DNA of 64,000 nt, taken from contig ML682067.1 in assembly GCA_007922195.1 (NCBI GenBank), positions 3,373,157 through 3,437,156 of the forward strand, written 5' to 3'. Origin of the DNA: Podocnemis expansa. Lineage: Eukaryota; Chordata; Testudines; Podocnemididae. Numbering within the stretch: the first letter of the stretch is position 1; each line of letters opens with the position of its first letter. The notes under the pieces are model-generated. The model was not told the DNA's origin and did not search any database. It saw only the letters and a program-made list of their open reading frames with translations. Made by a program: the position numbers and the translations under genes. Of this stretch, positions 33,701 to 40,930 are shown piece by piece.

Positions 33701-36594
33701 GATTATGCCTTGCATGTTTGGAAAAACTGTAGTGGCATTTGCTAGTTCCAGGCAGTTAAATCTGAATAGCATTTCCATACGAAACTGCTGATGTGGTATT
33801 TAAAATTTGACTGGGGGAGAAGTGCTATACAAAGATTTAGACTGAGAGCAAGTTTTTCACATACATTCTGGAAAAAAATAGTTAAAAACCCAACATTCAA
33901 TTAGGCCATTTGAGAACTGCATCAGGGAATTTGCCATTTGTATGCTTTTATCTGCACTCTTCAGCTAATAAACACCTTACTCTGTTTGGGGAGAGTCATG
34001 CATTTGTCTATATTAATATTTTCAATTGGTTAAAAAGGTGATTTTTTAGAATATTTTAGCACTTACACCCTGCAGTAACTACTTATTTGGTTTCCCCTCT
34101 CTCACACACCCTCACACTCAAAAGGAAGCAGACCTTATTTGTTGCAAAGATGTGTCACCACAACAAAGCCAAGTCTCAGCTCTAAACAGTCTATTACTAA
34201 GTGCAAAAAACAATAAAGACATACACCAATTTATGTTAATTCTGTCCAATGGCTGCGAGTTTTGTTCTAGCACAACTTCAGACGACTATTTAGGGTAATA
34301 TGGTCTAGTATCAGCGACAGGGAAATAGAAACAATAGTCCTCAAGAACATTCATGCACTTCCCCCCCAATGGACTACTCACAGAGCATTCTAGCTTTTCA
34401 AGGTCTAAAGACCCATCTAATACCAAGACCGTGTAATCCTATAGTTTACACAAGGAAAATACCACTAGCAAAGCCAGACAGGAGCACAGAAGGGCGTGGC
34501 CAGACATAATATAATCTTGTAAACATGCAGAATGTTATCCACCCAGTGTTTGAACTCAAGACTGAAGACCCCAGACATGGCAGCAGATGCAGCAGAGACC
34601 TGTTCCAAATAAATGGAGATACAAAGACTCCATGGTTTCAACCCTGAAATGCCCTCCATATGATGGCACTGAATTAATAATGGTGCAATGGCAGTAGATA
34701 GAAAAGAGAGACCGCTGTCCACAGAGTGCCCAAGGAGATATACTGATATGGCCACCATGAGTTAGACCAGTTGACTGGGTCTCTCTCTCCAAGATGCATT
34801 AATGACTCCATACCATATTGGGTAAGCCTTCTATAAATGAGTTATGGATCAAAATTTGCAGCCATAGAGGAGTCATCTCTAAGATGAGAGTGCCTGAATG
34901 AAGCCTGCCCAGAGCCCTAGCAATTGCCCACTAATCCACAGCACACCAAAAACTGCTGTAGAGAGGCTGTTTGGCATAGAAGAATGTCTGCTCCCACGTT
35001 AGTGAACCAAACAAAAACAGTCATCATGTGTCTTAAAAGAGGAAAGTTACTGGAGTGATATCCAGTCTTTCAGGGGTCCCAAAACTTAGGATGGCCTTCC
35101 ATTTTCTGTGTCATGAGCATGTGACATAAATCAGGGTAATCAACTACTACACAAGAACAGACAGAAATGGTGACCAAGTAAGACTTGGTGATAGATTAAT
35201 TAAAACCCCACTCCTCCAGTTCAGAAATGAACTGCTCTATGGGGATAGGAGTATTAGACCAAAAGTTTAGGAACCCTTCAGGAGCCCAAAGAAAGGAACA
35301 TGTGAAAGCTATGCTTTGTGACCCGAATGTTTTTTGGGTGACCGACTAGCTCTCAACCACTTGAACATTTCCAATTTCAATTGCCACAGGCTCCAACTTC
35401 ACCTTCAGAACAACTACTGAAACCTCTTCCATGGACCGAAAGTCAGCAATGCCAGCATCCAGGCCTGAGGCCATACCTGACGTTACACATCCTGAACAAG
35501 AGGAGGAAAAAGCAGTTTTGCAACAGCTCGGGCATTCAAAATTGACAAATGCAAACCATGGTGGGATTGTTACTTCAAAAACAAAATGAAAGCCACACCA
35601 AGTTTTGTTTAGGGTGGTGAAATGGAAGCAATCCTTTGCGCAGCAGGTCCCAAGGGACCTTAGAGCAGTGGTTTTCAAACTTTTTTCCTCAGCACCCAGT
35701 TGAAAAAAATCATTTATGCCTGCAACCCGGCAATTTGAGCACTGCATTCCAGTCTTTTGCTGGCAGCAGCGAGGAGTGCCATGACCCAGCACTTGAGGGT
35801 CTGCAGCCCGGTACTGGTTCCCAACTCTTAAGTTTGACAACCACTGCCTTAGAGCACCCCATGAACCTGTAGTTTTATTTCCCTGTCCTCCTAGGTTGCT
35901 CCCTAGGGCCTCCCGTGCAGAGACGGGGGTGGAAGGGGCCGTCAGCCATGCCCTGCAACAAGGCTCTCAAACACGCACCCTGTGGGCGGCCCCTAAAGCT
36001 ATTTCCCGCAGCCCACGACGCCACCCTCGTTACCGACATTTGCACTAGCTCTGTACGAAAAGGTTTCAGCGGTGCGCCCCTCGGGCTAACATACTAGTCC
36101 TCACGTGGCCCTCTTCGCTGCCCTGGGGAAAGACCTGCGGCAGGGGCACCGGCCCCACCCACCCGCGGCCCCAATTTCCCACCCAGGCCCGATCCCGCCT
36201 CTGGCTCCAGTGGCCGCCAGCCTGGCCCGGAGCTCCGCCTGGGAGAGGCAGGGGCTGCGCCGGACGCTCGGGACCCCGCCTGCCGAGGCCCCGGGGAGCG
36301 TGTCTGAGGCCTGCCCCCCGCAGCGGGACCCCGGCTGCGCTCCACCGACCGGCGCGCGGCCCAGGCAGCCGCCACGTGGGCGCGGTTCCCGCCGGGCGCG
36401 GGCGCGGGGCGGCTGCAGCCATTCGCCTGACCTGGCTCGAGGGTGCAGAGCAGGCGCGGGGCCGTCCTGGAAATGCAGCTGCGCTTCTTCAGCACGTTGC
36501 TGAGGATGGTGCCCACGCCGCCGCCGCCCGCGCTCTGCCGCTTCAGGCATCTTCCCCCCCGCCGCAGCGAGCCCGCCGGCTTCTCCTGCCGCAT
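7629..36594 (-). CDS. TBC1D30: TBC1D30, 5' seven coding exons (partial gene)
   Basis: This is a TBC-domain Rab GTPase-activating protein. The family speeds GTP hydrolysis on Rab GTPases, and TBC1D30 has been linked to Rab8 and primary cilium formation (family knowledge, not visible here). Seven exons on the minus strand join in frame: 36594-36432, 32500-32439, 31993-31928, 24002-23877, 12393-12208, 9418-9250 and 7797-7629. They total 941 nt, which is 313 codons plus two bases, and every boundary has AG/GT. The protein starts MRQEKPAGSLRRGGRCLKRQ, the short-isoform start I recall for vertebrate TBC1D30, and runs into the TBC domain. The domain carries IVKDLHRTG (arginine finger, IxxDxxR) and VGYCQG (glutamine finger). 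There are no stops or frameshifts, so the gene looks functional. The C-terminal half lies outside the window on the left. Introns are 3931, 445, 7925, 11483, 2789 and 1452 bp. Confidence 0.96.
7798..12207. other. TBC1D30 introns 6 and 5
   Basis: Intron 6 (7798-9249) and intron 5 (9419-12207) are AT-rich. I see no strong repeat signature and no coding signal in them beyond the flanking exons. ORFs at 8886-9098, 10417-10710 and 11730-12035 have no recognisable motif and unremarkable composition. Short ATCT runs occur near 11375. Confidence 0.6.
9250..9418 (-). CDS. TBC1D30: TBC1D30 coding exon 6
   Basis: The exon holds 169 nt, 56 codons plus one base. It begins IMIYLIDKVLPDSYFVNNLR, continues ALSVDMAVFRDLLRMKLPEL and ends ANKESK. 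The donor is AAAG|GTGGGT and the acceptor TTATAG. These are central helices of the TBC domain. My memory of the mammalian protein has G where this one has K at the end of NKESK, next to the junction; this looks like ordinary divergence. Confidence 0.97.
12208..12393 (-). CDS. TBC1D30: TBC1D30 coding exon 5, catalytic fingers of the TBC domain
   Basis: The exon holds 186 nt, 62 codons in phase 0. It opens with DLHRTGCSSYCGQEAEQDRV, supplying the D and R of the IxxDxxR arginine finger. It continues VVLKRVLLAYARWNKSVGYC and QGFNILAALILEVMEGNEGD, which contains the YCQG glutamine finger, and ends ALK with donor AAA|GTGAGT. Both residues needed for Rab GTP hydrolysis in the TBC dual-finger mechanism are intact, so the GAP should be catalytically competent (inference). 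The acceptor is about 610 bp from the left end of the DIRS-type element in intron 4. Confidence 0.97.
12590..12660 (+). repeat. CR1 LINE 3' end
   Basis: The segment CTTTGAGCAGGGAGTTGGAC, then CCTCCTGAGATTC and TCTATGATTCTACGA, is the characteristic CR1 3' terminus with its short ATTCTATG tail repeat. Only the tail is preserved, which is typical of 5'-truncated CR1 copies in sauropsids. Confidence 0.85.
13004..13150 (+). repeat. Left inverted terminus of the DIRS element
   Basis: It pairs as an inverted repeat with about 18150-18302, though the two termini are not identical. It contains GGATGCATTCAGTAGTAGG near the outer end. The outermost sequence is represented again, in reverse complement, at about 17968-18008. 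Confidence 0.85.
13201..15393 (+). pseudogene. DIRS gag-like ORF, frameshifted
   Basis: This is a structural gag-like gene. Near 13345-13450 it reads CSECGKAFPLDDPHGKSLQC then LGKEHL, the CxxC...DxH...CLGxxH knuckle-like block found near the gag N-terminus of these elements. A frame change leads to PSFKPWTIKDREQRR, the usual continuation. The frame then runs about 440 codons (13404-14729) through Pro/Ser/Thr-rich sequence. Another shift near 14.7 kb enters LPLEAKEEYDAFLEKGR, then DAVDTAAHTMALAVTIHRVA and WLREARVPP. That is the conserved helical block I recognise from turtle DIRS gag. At least two frameshifts break the ORF. Confidence 0.7.
15394..17960 (+). other. Interior of the DIRS element without recognisable pol
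   Basis: Between the gag-like block and the internal complementary region there are no long ORFs on either strand. I find no reverse-transcriptase, RNase H or recombinase motif. Only the last 60-80 bp before the complementary region align with the corresponding part of the copy at 1-600. The block may be decayed pol or captured unrelated sequence. Confidence 0.5.
17965..18100 (+). repeat. Internal complementary region of the DIRS element
   Basis: The first part (ATTACTGAATGCATCTGAGC then AGTGCTCAAAGAA) is the reverse complement of the outer left terminus. The second part (ATTACTCACCACTAACCGTC then CTCCTTCGAGATGGGC) is the reverse complement of the outer right terminus. The two lie head to tail, as in the junction of a circular intermediate. 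The same arrangement occurs at about 440-560 in the other copy. Confidence 0.85.
18150..18302 (+). repeat. Right inverted terminus of the DIRS element
   Basis: It is the inverted partner of 13004-13150 and ends near GGTTACTGGTGAGTAACCC. No target-site duplication is expected for a recombinase-integrated element, and none is evident. Confidence 0.85.
18401..20767 (+). mobile_element. 2.4-kb hAT element with perfect 8-bp target duplication
   Basis: It begins CAGACATGGCCAAACTGTGG and ends AAGTTTGGACACCCCTG, hAT-type imperfect terminal inverted repeats. CTCTAAAC flanks it at 18393-18400 and 20768-20775, identical at all eight positions. A GC-rich minisatellite (about 45-bp units with GGGAAAAAGCA and GTCAGAGCCAGCAGGG) lies at 18470-18690 and a related one at 20050-20210. 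A decayed transposase C-terminus is near 20.35 kb. The 166-bp element at 42323-42488 has the same ends and is a short derivative of the family. It lies in TBC1D30 intron 4. Confidence 0.88.
20342..20490 (+). pseudogene. hAT transposase C-terminal remnant
   Basis: One frame reads RLFSIFGTTYCCEASCSTMK. After a frameshift the next reads LRDQHLRELLLTALTSYCPN. This resembles the hAT dimerisation region (FG[ST]TY.CE..FS.MK ... L.D.HL...L..A...Y.P) of Charlie/GTF2IRD2-like transposases. The frameshift and stop make it non-functional. The identification is by motif memory. Confidence 0.6.
20951..21138 (+). mobile_element. 188-bp non-autonomous hAT element
   Basis: It runs from CAGTGGTTTTCAAACC to TTTGAAAACCACTA. 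The 8-bp duplication TTCTAGAC (20943-20950 and 21139-21146) is perfect. A second copy of the same family lies in inverted orientation at 35666-35846. Confidence 0.92.
21726..21770 (+). repeat. (TG)n, TA-rich run and poly-T microsatellite
   Basis: About eleven TG units are followed by ATATATAT and a T-rich run. It is an intronic simple repeat and the source of a spurious ORF with a Cys-Val run. Confidence 0.95.
22377..23430 (+). mobile_element. Non-autonomous DNA element with GC-rich core
   Basis: The left end CTGTGGGAATTCTGTGCC recurs in inverted form near 23130 (GTGCACAAATTCCTGCAG) and near 23410 (GAATTGTGTGTGCAGCA). The latter follows TTTTCTTCAGGGAAGCAAAG, which I recognise as the terminal part of a common turtle element. 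The core at 22690-23080 is a G-rich minisatellite-like stretch that makes several false ORFs. Boundaries are approximate and no target duplication was found. Confidence 0.55.
23877..24002 (-). CDS. TBC1D30: TBC1D30 coding exon 4
   Basis: The exon holds 126 nt, 42 codons in phase 0. It begins VWLTLADHYLHSIAIDWDKT, continues MRFTFNDRSNPDDDSMG and ends IQIVK, with donor AAG|GTAATT. The final IVK begins the IxxDxxR arginine-finger motif, which is completed in exon 5. The motif is therefore split by the 11.5-kb intron that contains the DIRS-type element. Confidence 0.96.
24590..24823 (+). repeat. Foldback element, copy 1
   Basis: Two inverted arms face each other. The left is TGTGGCACTTAAAGACTAA then GTGCATGACCTTTCGTGGGA. 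The right is CCCACAAAAGCTCATGCAC then TTTGTTAGTGTTTACGTGCC. It ends at the family terminus CTACCCCTTTGGAA; the left terminus is missing. This is one of nine copies in the window, most of them upstream of the gene. Confidence 0.85.
25083..25897 (+). mobile_element. 815-bp hAT element with internal CT-rich minisatellite
   Basis: It starts CAGGGGTGCCCAAAG and ends CACTTTGGGACCCCTG. Flanks are TTACATGG (25075-25082) and TTATATTG (25898-25905), which match at 6 of 8. The centre is a tandem repeat of about 50-60 bp (CCCTGCCCTGTGCTGCC..., TTTCCTGAGTCCC...), which creates a 234-codon Pro/Leu-rich ORF that is not a gene. Confidence 0.82.
26460..27720. repeat. GC-rich tandem-repeat block
   Basis: The DNA is very GC-rich, with repeated words such as CCAATCCAGCTCCTG, GGCCCAATCTGGCTCCTG and CCGATCCAGCTCCTG at roughly 50-60-bp spacing. 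Long overlapping ORFs occur on both strands in several frames, the signature of composition rather than coding. A similar block lies at 57520-57900 in opposite orientation. I cannot assign the host element. Confidence 0.6.
27727..28195 (+). mobile_element. hAT element with GC-rich centre (CAGGGGTCGGCAACC family)
   Basis: The left end CAGGGGTCGGCAACCTTTG and the right end GAGGGTTGCTGACTCCTC are inverted. The interior shares CCATGCCAGCCCTGCCCACTGCACTCTCAGCA-type sequence with the copy at 62920-63335. The left flank CACTAAGA has the usual central TA, but I see no matching right flank, so the right boundary is approximate. Confidence 0.75.
28274..29359 (+). mobile_element. hAT element carrying a probable antisense LTR and a GC-rich core
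   Basis: It starts CAGTGTTTCCCAATC and ends ATGTTGGGGACCACGG. Flanks are CCCTAGAG (28266-28273) and TCCTAGCG (29360-29367), matching at 6 of 8. The interior at about 28427-28965 looks like an unrelated antisense LTR insertion. A GC-rich repeat (GGCCGGGGACAGGG, GGCTGGGGATGGGG) lies at 29080-29260. Confidence 0.7.
28427..28965 (-). mobile_element. Probable antisense solo LTR
   Basis: The segment begins TGTCATGGAGCCC and contains GAGGGTTTATTAGCAATCC, which reads as a poly(A)-signal region on the minus strand. The style matches turtle LTR sequences I recognise. It sits inside a hAT element. I found no clear target duplication, so both boundaries are approximate. Confidence 0.45.
29579..29592 (+). 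repeat. (CA)n microsatellite
   Basis: A short CA run follows a GCGCGCATGCATG stretch. It is intronic. Confidence 0.85.
30009..30577 (+). mobile_element. Possible solo LTR
   Basis: The segment has TG...CA ends (TGTGGGACTATAAACCC ... GGAGTTAACACA), a TATA-like GGCTATATAAGAAACC near 30270 and an AATAAA signal near 30500. No duplication is visible and no second copy is present in the window, so this is a weak call. Confidence 0.4.
30964..31454 (+). mobile_element. 491-bp hAT element
   Basis: It starts CAGTGGTTCCCAGCC and ends GGCTGAAAACCACTG, hAT-style inverted ends. Flanking octamers CCCTGACA and CTCTAATG agree at only 4 positions, and all four differences are transitions, so the insertion may be old. 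Confidence 0.7.
31928..31993 (-). CDS. TBC1D30: TBC1D30 coding exon 3
   Basis: The exon holds 66 nt, 22 codons in phase 0, reading WYDALKAVARLPTGIP followed by KEWRRK. It lies between an acceptor TTTTAG and a donor AAG|GTAGGT. It covers the start of the TBC fold, where the P(x)xWR-like segment precedes the first conserved helices. The 445-bp intron separating it from exon 2 is the shortest in the window. Confidence 0.96.
31994..35665. other. TBC1D30 intron 2 and most of intron 1
   Basis: Intron 2 (31994-32438) shows nothing recognisable. In intron 1, 32501-34450 is very AT-rich with no repeat I can name. A block at 34455-35640 has moderate GC and broken minus-strand frames (for example 35346-35840). 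It may be a decayed retroelement, but no diagnostic motif was found. Confidence 0.5.
32439..32500 (-). CDS. TBC1D30: TBC1D30 coding exon 2
   Basis: The exon holds 62 nt. The first two bases finish the Gly codon split with exon 1, then 20 codons read VDTKLKFTLEPSLGQNGFQQ. The acceptor is TTTCTAG and the donor AG|GTAACT. This segment is strongly conserved in TBC1D30 and lies just before the TBC domain. The exon ends in phase 0, so exon 3 starts on a codon boundary. Confidence 0.96.
35666..35846 (-). mobile_element. 181-bp non-autonomous hAT element
   Basis: It runs from CAGTGGTTTTCAAAC to GTTTGACAACCACTG, with a perfect 8-bp duplication CCTTAGAG (35658-35665 and 35847-35854). It is the same family as 20951-21138, inverted. 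It lies in intron 1, about 0.6 kb from coding exon 1. Confidence 0.92.
35959..36115 (+). mobile_element. Truncated hAT element inside the CpG island
   Basis: It aligns with the complete copy at 62004-62213. Shared words include CTCTCAAACAC, CCCCTAAAGCTATT, CAGCCCAC and GGGCTAACATACTAGTCCTCA. The right end is missing and the sequence passes into the CpG island of TBC1D30. Unlike the other copy it retains many CpGs. Confidence 0.75.
36432..36594 (-). CDS. TBC1D30: TBC1D30 coding exon 1 (short-isoform N-terminus)
   Basis: The exon holds 163 nt, 54 codons plus one base. It begins at the ATG whose complement is 36592-36594 and ends with LLCTLEP plus a G, followed by the GT donor at 36431-36430. 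The region is basic (RRGG, KRQ, LKKRS) and contains VGTILSNVLKKR, the conserved short-isoform N-terminus. I chose this ATG because it matches that N-terminus and has G at -3. An in-frame upstream ATG at 36711 would add about 39 residues of Gly/Arg-rich sequence that looks like 5' UTR. The exon lies inside a strong CpG island. The last codon is completed to Gly by exon 2. Confidence 0.93.
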
Positions 36595-37820
36595 GGCGCC
36601 CGGCCGCCCCCTCAGGCCGGCATCAGGCGCCGCAAGGCCGGGCCAGAGGCGGGCGGAGGACACTGCAGTGCCGCAGCGCGCGAGGTGCCGGGGGAAGCGG
36701 GTCCCGCCCACCGGCCCCGCCCGAGAGCCCGCCGCCTCCCCCCAGCGCCAGCTGGGAGCCAGCAGGCGAGCAAGCGGCGGCCCCCTTTAAAATCAAATCA
36801 ATCGCCAGCCCCGGGCACGGGCTCGTGGCATGGAGCCGGGAGCCGAGAGCCTCGGGCGGCCACCCAGGCCGCGCTGCAGCGCGCATTTAGCGTGGCGTCC
36901 CTACAGCCCTTTCATAATGCCGCAGAGCAGCTGGCGCTTTGTAAACACATGCCCCAGCCCCAGCCCCAAGGACATGCCTCTTTTTCGGCAGCAGACAAGA
37001 AGGGTTTTCCTGCAAAGGATCAATAGCCGTTGCATCCTGACAAAGCAGAGTCCCCATGGGCTTTAAAATCAGCCATGGCATTACAGGTCGACCTAGCCGT
37101 AGATCAACACATGGTATACGGCTGTAGTAGCTTCAGCCACGGCTCAGGGCCCTCCTGAGAAAGGTTCCTGGGTGCTGCAGCACTGGGAACAGGAACAATG
37201 CTCCTTTCCAAGCCGGTATGCCACCAACTACTTCAGTCCAACCCTGGAGGTCAGAAATGAGCCCAGGAAAGGTTTCATCTTGAAAAGCTTCAGCTCCATA
37301 TTTCCTCACTTTTTGGTGTTAACACAGATATTTTGTCCAGGAAGAAGGTATTGTCTTTATAACAGCTGTCTCCACCTATCTGAATTGGAACAAAGGTTAT
37401 TTAGTAGGATGAGGCATCACATGTTAAAAACAAAAACTGAACTCTAGCTGGTAAAAGTCATTAGCCAATTTTTCTAATTTAAGTTTTACTTCCAACAACA
37501 TTTTAAGAGGGCTTGTTACAGAAATAAAGAGCAACACCCTAGAATTCCATTTTCAAACCACCGATATTTTGATTGATGGTTAGAGTGAAAAGCATTTCAA
37601 ACAAGGATAGTTTTTACAAGTCGTGCAGTTCTATTCAGTGAAACGTTAACAGATTTGTCACTTTGAGTCAATCTCGAAATTTGAGTTATAATAGTTTCAG
37701 CTACCAACATTTGCTTCTGAGTCTGTCAATTTTTGTTGTTTTAAAAAATGCAGTTTATTCTTTTAAAATATGTTTTTATCTCCCTTGCTGCTTTGTGAAA
37801 ACCATACAAACACCAAGTGA

Positions 37821-37885
37821 ACTGAATATAGTTTGGGTTGGACTCGATGATCTCACAAGGTCCCTTCCAGCCCTATGATTTGATT
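37821..37885 (+). repeat. CR1 LINE 3' end
   Basis: The segment GGGTTGGACTCGATGATCTC, then AAGGTCCCTTCCAGCCCTAT followed by a TGAT-repeat tail, is a classic CR1 terminus. It is 5' truncated. Confidence 0.85.
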
Positions 37886-37894
37886 GATTGATTG

Positions 37895-38158
37895 ACTGAC
37901 AAGGTGGGTGAGGTAATATCTTGTATTGAACCATCTTCAGCCAGTGTGAGAGGACAAGCTTTTAGGCTTACGCGGAGTTCTTAACTGAAAAAGACCACCA
38001 AGAGCCCTTTGCAGGCCCCCGCCCCATGCCTACACCAAGCTCAAAAGCTTGTCCTCGCTCACAAATAGAAGTTGGTCCAATAACAAAAATATCACTACAC
38101 CCACCTTGTCTCTCTAGCATCTCAGGTCCAACTGGGCTACAGTCCCAGTGCATATAAC
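37895..38158. repeat. Palindromic foldback element, second family
   Basis: The left arm (CAAGGTGGGTGAGGTAATAT, then AGAGGACAAGCTTTTAGGCTT) is repeated in inverse on the right (AGCTCAAAAGCTTGTCCTCG, then ACACCCACCTTGTCTCTC). The arms are about 75-85 bp around a roughly 90-bp centre. It lies about 1.3 kb upstream of TBC1D30 coding exon 1. Confidence 0.8.
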
Positions 38159-39154
38159 AATGTAGTTAAAAAATCAAGCTAAATCAACTCTTCTAATTTG
38201 CTATGTGCGTGTATGACGTAAAGGGGGCACGTGACAGGCCATTGTGATGTCAGAGGTGATGGCATAGGAGTCTTGGCATGGCACAGGTTATTATTGTATT
38301 ATATTATCTTATTGTAGCTGCATACCTGATTGTAATTCATAAAGGCAAAATGGCTGAGGATTTAAAAAATGGACAGTAACAGCCAGTGAAACCCAGGGAT
38401 GGTTCACTCTGGTGACATGGCTATCCCTTTGGAACTTGTCAAAATTATAAAGATCTCAGCTATGCTTTCAGCTGTTTCCAATATTTCACGCTGCTTCTTC
38501 AAACAATTGTATGTGGCGCTCACTTGGGGAAGAATCCATGAAAATCTGAAAGTTTAGGTGAAGGATACAAACTATCAAGGAAAAGGTTTAGCTGACCATA
38601 GAACTTTTGCAAAAAATGCTGTAATTAAAAAGCTATTAGTCAATTAAAATAAATATTTCATAAATTCCCTTTTGATTTTCCCTCATCGTTTTTGACAGGT
38701 TACAGCTAGTATATACATAAAATGCTGTCCACGTAAACAAACTAAAACAAGGGATATTTATTAAAGCTTCAGTCAGTCATTTTAGGTGTCACTGTTAATT
38801 TCAGAAGTGATTTTTCATAATGTTTCTTTAAAATTATTTAGCTTTGTATTAAAAGAAGCTACATCCATTCAGCAAGTGTACACTCTAAGCAGCAGTACCA
38901 TAGTTACCAAGTGGGCCTGGGCTATGACCCAGCCACTTGCAAAGCAGCAGGCCCACCCTGTCAGATTTTAAACATCTCATCCCACATTTTTATCAGACCT
39001 TGTTTCACTTGTGATAGAAGCTTATGCCGAACCAAAGCATGGCACAAAATCAGTTCTGACTATGCCTCTGCTACACAGGTAATAAAATCTGCGTGTTGGT
39101 GGCTTTTTTAAAAGGTGACACTTGCTTGCCAACTTCCAAAGGGACAGCTGTCTT

Positions 39155-39240
39155 AGTGTAAGCGTCTGACGAAGTGGGATTTTCTCCCACGAAAGCTCAT
39201 GCGATAAATCTGTTAGTCTTTAAAGTGCCACAAGACTCTG
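39155..39240 (+). repeat. Foldback element, single-arm copy
   Basis: One arm only: TCTGACGAAGTGGGATTTTC, then CCACGAAAGCTCATGCGATA and GTTAGTCTTTAAAGTGCCAC. A GTT microsatellite (39241-39260) follows directly. Confidence 0.85.
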
Positions 39241-40812
39241 TGTTGTTGTTGTTGTTGTTTTGCTTAGCAACATAATGGATGGCTGACTCATAGTTGATTT
39301 TTATTTTAATATCAGCCAGAGGAGATGTGTAGTGGTCAGAGTATAAAGTCTGAAATCTATCATTCTAACTAGGAATTGACATACTACAGAAGTGGCACTA
39401 TCCAGGAGTGCCTCAAAAGTATTTTAAAATAGAAATAACTGTAAGCAAGAGAGAGATTCTTCTTTTCCTCCTATTCACCCTGGAACCATAGGTTCAAATC
39501 ACATTAGAGACAGTCTTTCATCCTTCCAAAGTAGGTAAAATAAAGACCATGTTGTTTTCCTAGGGCATCCCTGATCAAAATTTCTGGGACCTGGCTAGGA
39601 CAGAAAGCCTGGCTGATCTGCAGGGTGAATTAGTCACCCTATAAAACTGAAAACATATTTATGTAATATTTGGTTTTCAAACAGTTATGAACTGTTCCCC
39701 CTAAAAATATCGATATTTAATTTGCCTAGGCTAGTCAATTTTTTTTGTCAAAGACAGCATCTTTTAACTCATTTATTCTCTGTGTCTGTCATTAACAACT
39801 GTGGGCAATTGCTCTTAATGAAGACTTGGACCAGAAACAAGACATTTATTTTGTGGCTCAGAACTTGACCACTTCTAAGGATGGGGAAGCCATTCCACTA
39901 ATGTCTGCCAATCTACCTCCCCTCTCTGTTCCCCAGAGAAATACAGCAGCAGCCATTAGCCCAAAGCAGCAGACAGCTAGATGAAGAACAGTCATACGTA
40001 ACAGGTTTGATTACTCAGTAGACTAGAAAACAAAATGGATTAGTGATTCAGAAAAGCTTCTTGCTAAGCTTTTTTTTTTAAATGAAGCTTGGATGCTACA
40101 GGAGCGGATGCACAAGGCCCTTCACATGCTAGGCAAAGCTTCTTACTCACCAGTGGAAAGGCCTGCTCTTTACTATTCATTAGTCAAAATCCTTCAGATT
40201 GCAAACACTTAGAACTTGGCACACTGCTACACTAGAATATGTAACCTGCTGGCCAGGACCCCACATTTCATCATTCCCTATACCCACTTTTGCTGCTCCA
40301 CACCAAGGCATACAGATTTCCTGTTTCTCAGAATTTGCTGCTTTGTGCTCATACTACAGCATTCCAGTGAAAAGATAAGTAAAGTTTTGGAGCAGGAGGA
40401 GATTCACCTATCAATGCTTTTAGATCCCTCTGTCAGTCTACTCAGAAAAATATACTCCTTAAGCTTTATTTAGCAGTTTCTGGTAGAAAGCCAGCGCTTA
40501 GAATTTCACACATATTTAAACCTCTGATGAAAGCACCTATAAGTATCTACACAGAGAGAAAATACCTGATATGAGGTGATCTTAGAGGCATAGCAAGATC
40601 CCAGGTCTGGAAGCTGATGTTAGATAAGTTCAAATTTGAAATAAGATGGAACTTCTTAACATGATGGCAACTTACCATTGAAACCAAAGAAACTGGTAAA
40701 TTCATATAATTTTACATAGATACTAGACAGCTTTCTAATCAATGTACACAGAGGTATTGGGACTGATAGCATTCACTTACATGGTAGGAAAGAATAAGTT
40801 TCCTACTCTATA

Positions 40813-40930
40813 TTATAAAAGCACCTAGAAGCCTCAACCAAGATCCGGGCCCTATTGTGCTAGACACTGTATAAACACATAGCAAAATACAGCATTTGCT
40901 CTAAAAGGATATCAATCTTTAATTAGCCAA
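40813..40930 (-). repeat. L2-like tail, antisense
   Basis: The segment AAGCACCTAGAAGCC, then GGGCCCTATTGTGCTAGACA and CTGTATAAACACATAGCAAA, is the reverse complement of the common L2-like 3' tail (AGCGCCTAGCACAATGGGG type), similar to the sense copy ending near 6190. Confidence 0.7.

Larger units (their letters stand above)
35930..36900 (-). promoter_or_regulatory. CpG island at the TBC1D30 5' end
   Basis: The sequence changes abruptly from AT-rich flanks to GC-rich DNA dense in CpG between about 35.93 and 36.90 kb, densest at 36.2-36.8 kb. It covers coding exon 1, its 5' UTR and the first part of intron 1. Such islands mark promoters unmethylated in the germline. I see no convincing TATA box at a fixed distance, so a dispersed CpG-type promoter is likely (inference). 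Long ORFs here on both strands are by-products of the base composition. Confidence 0.85.

Noticed and set aside
36094..37026. Long ORFs on both strands in the CpG island
   Set aside because: Only the frame beginning at 36594 matches a known protein. The others result from high GC, and the part of that frame beyond the exon 1 donor is intronic.
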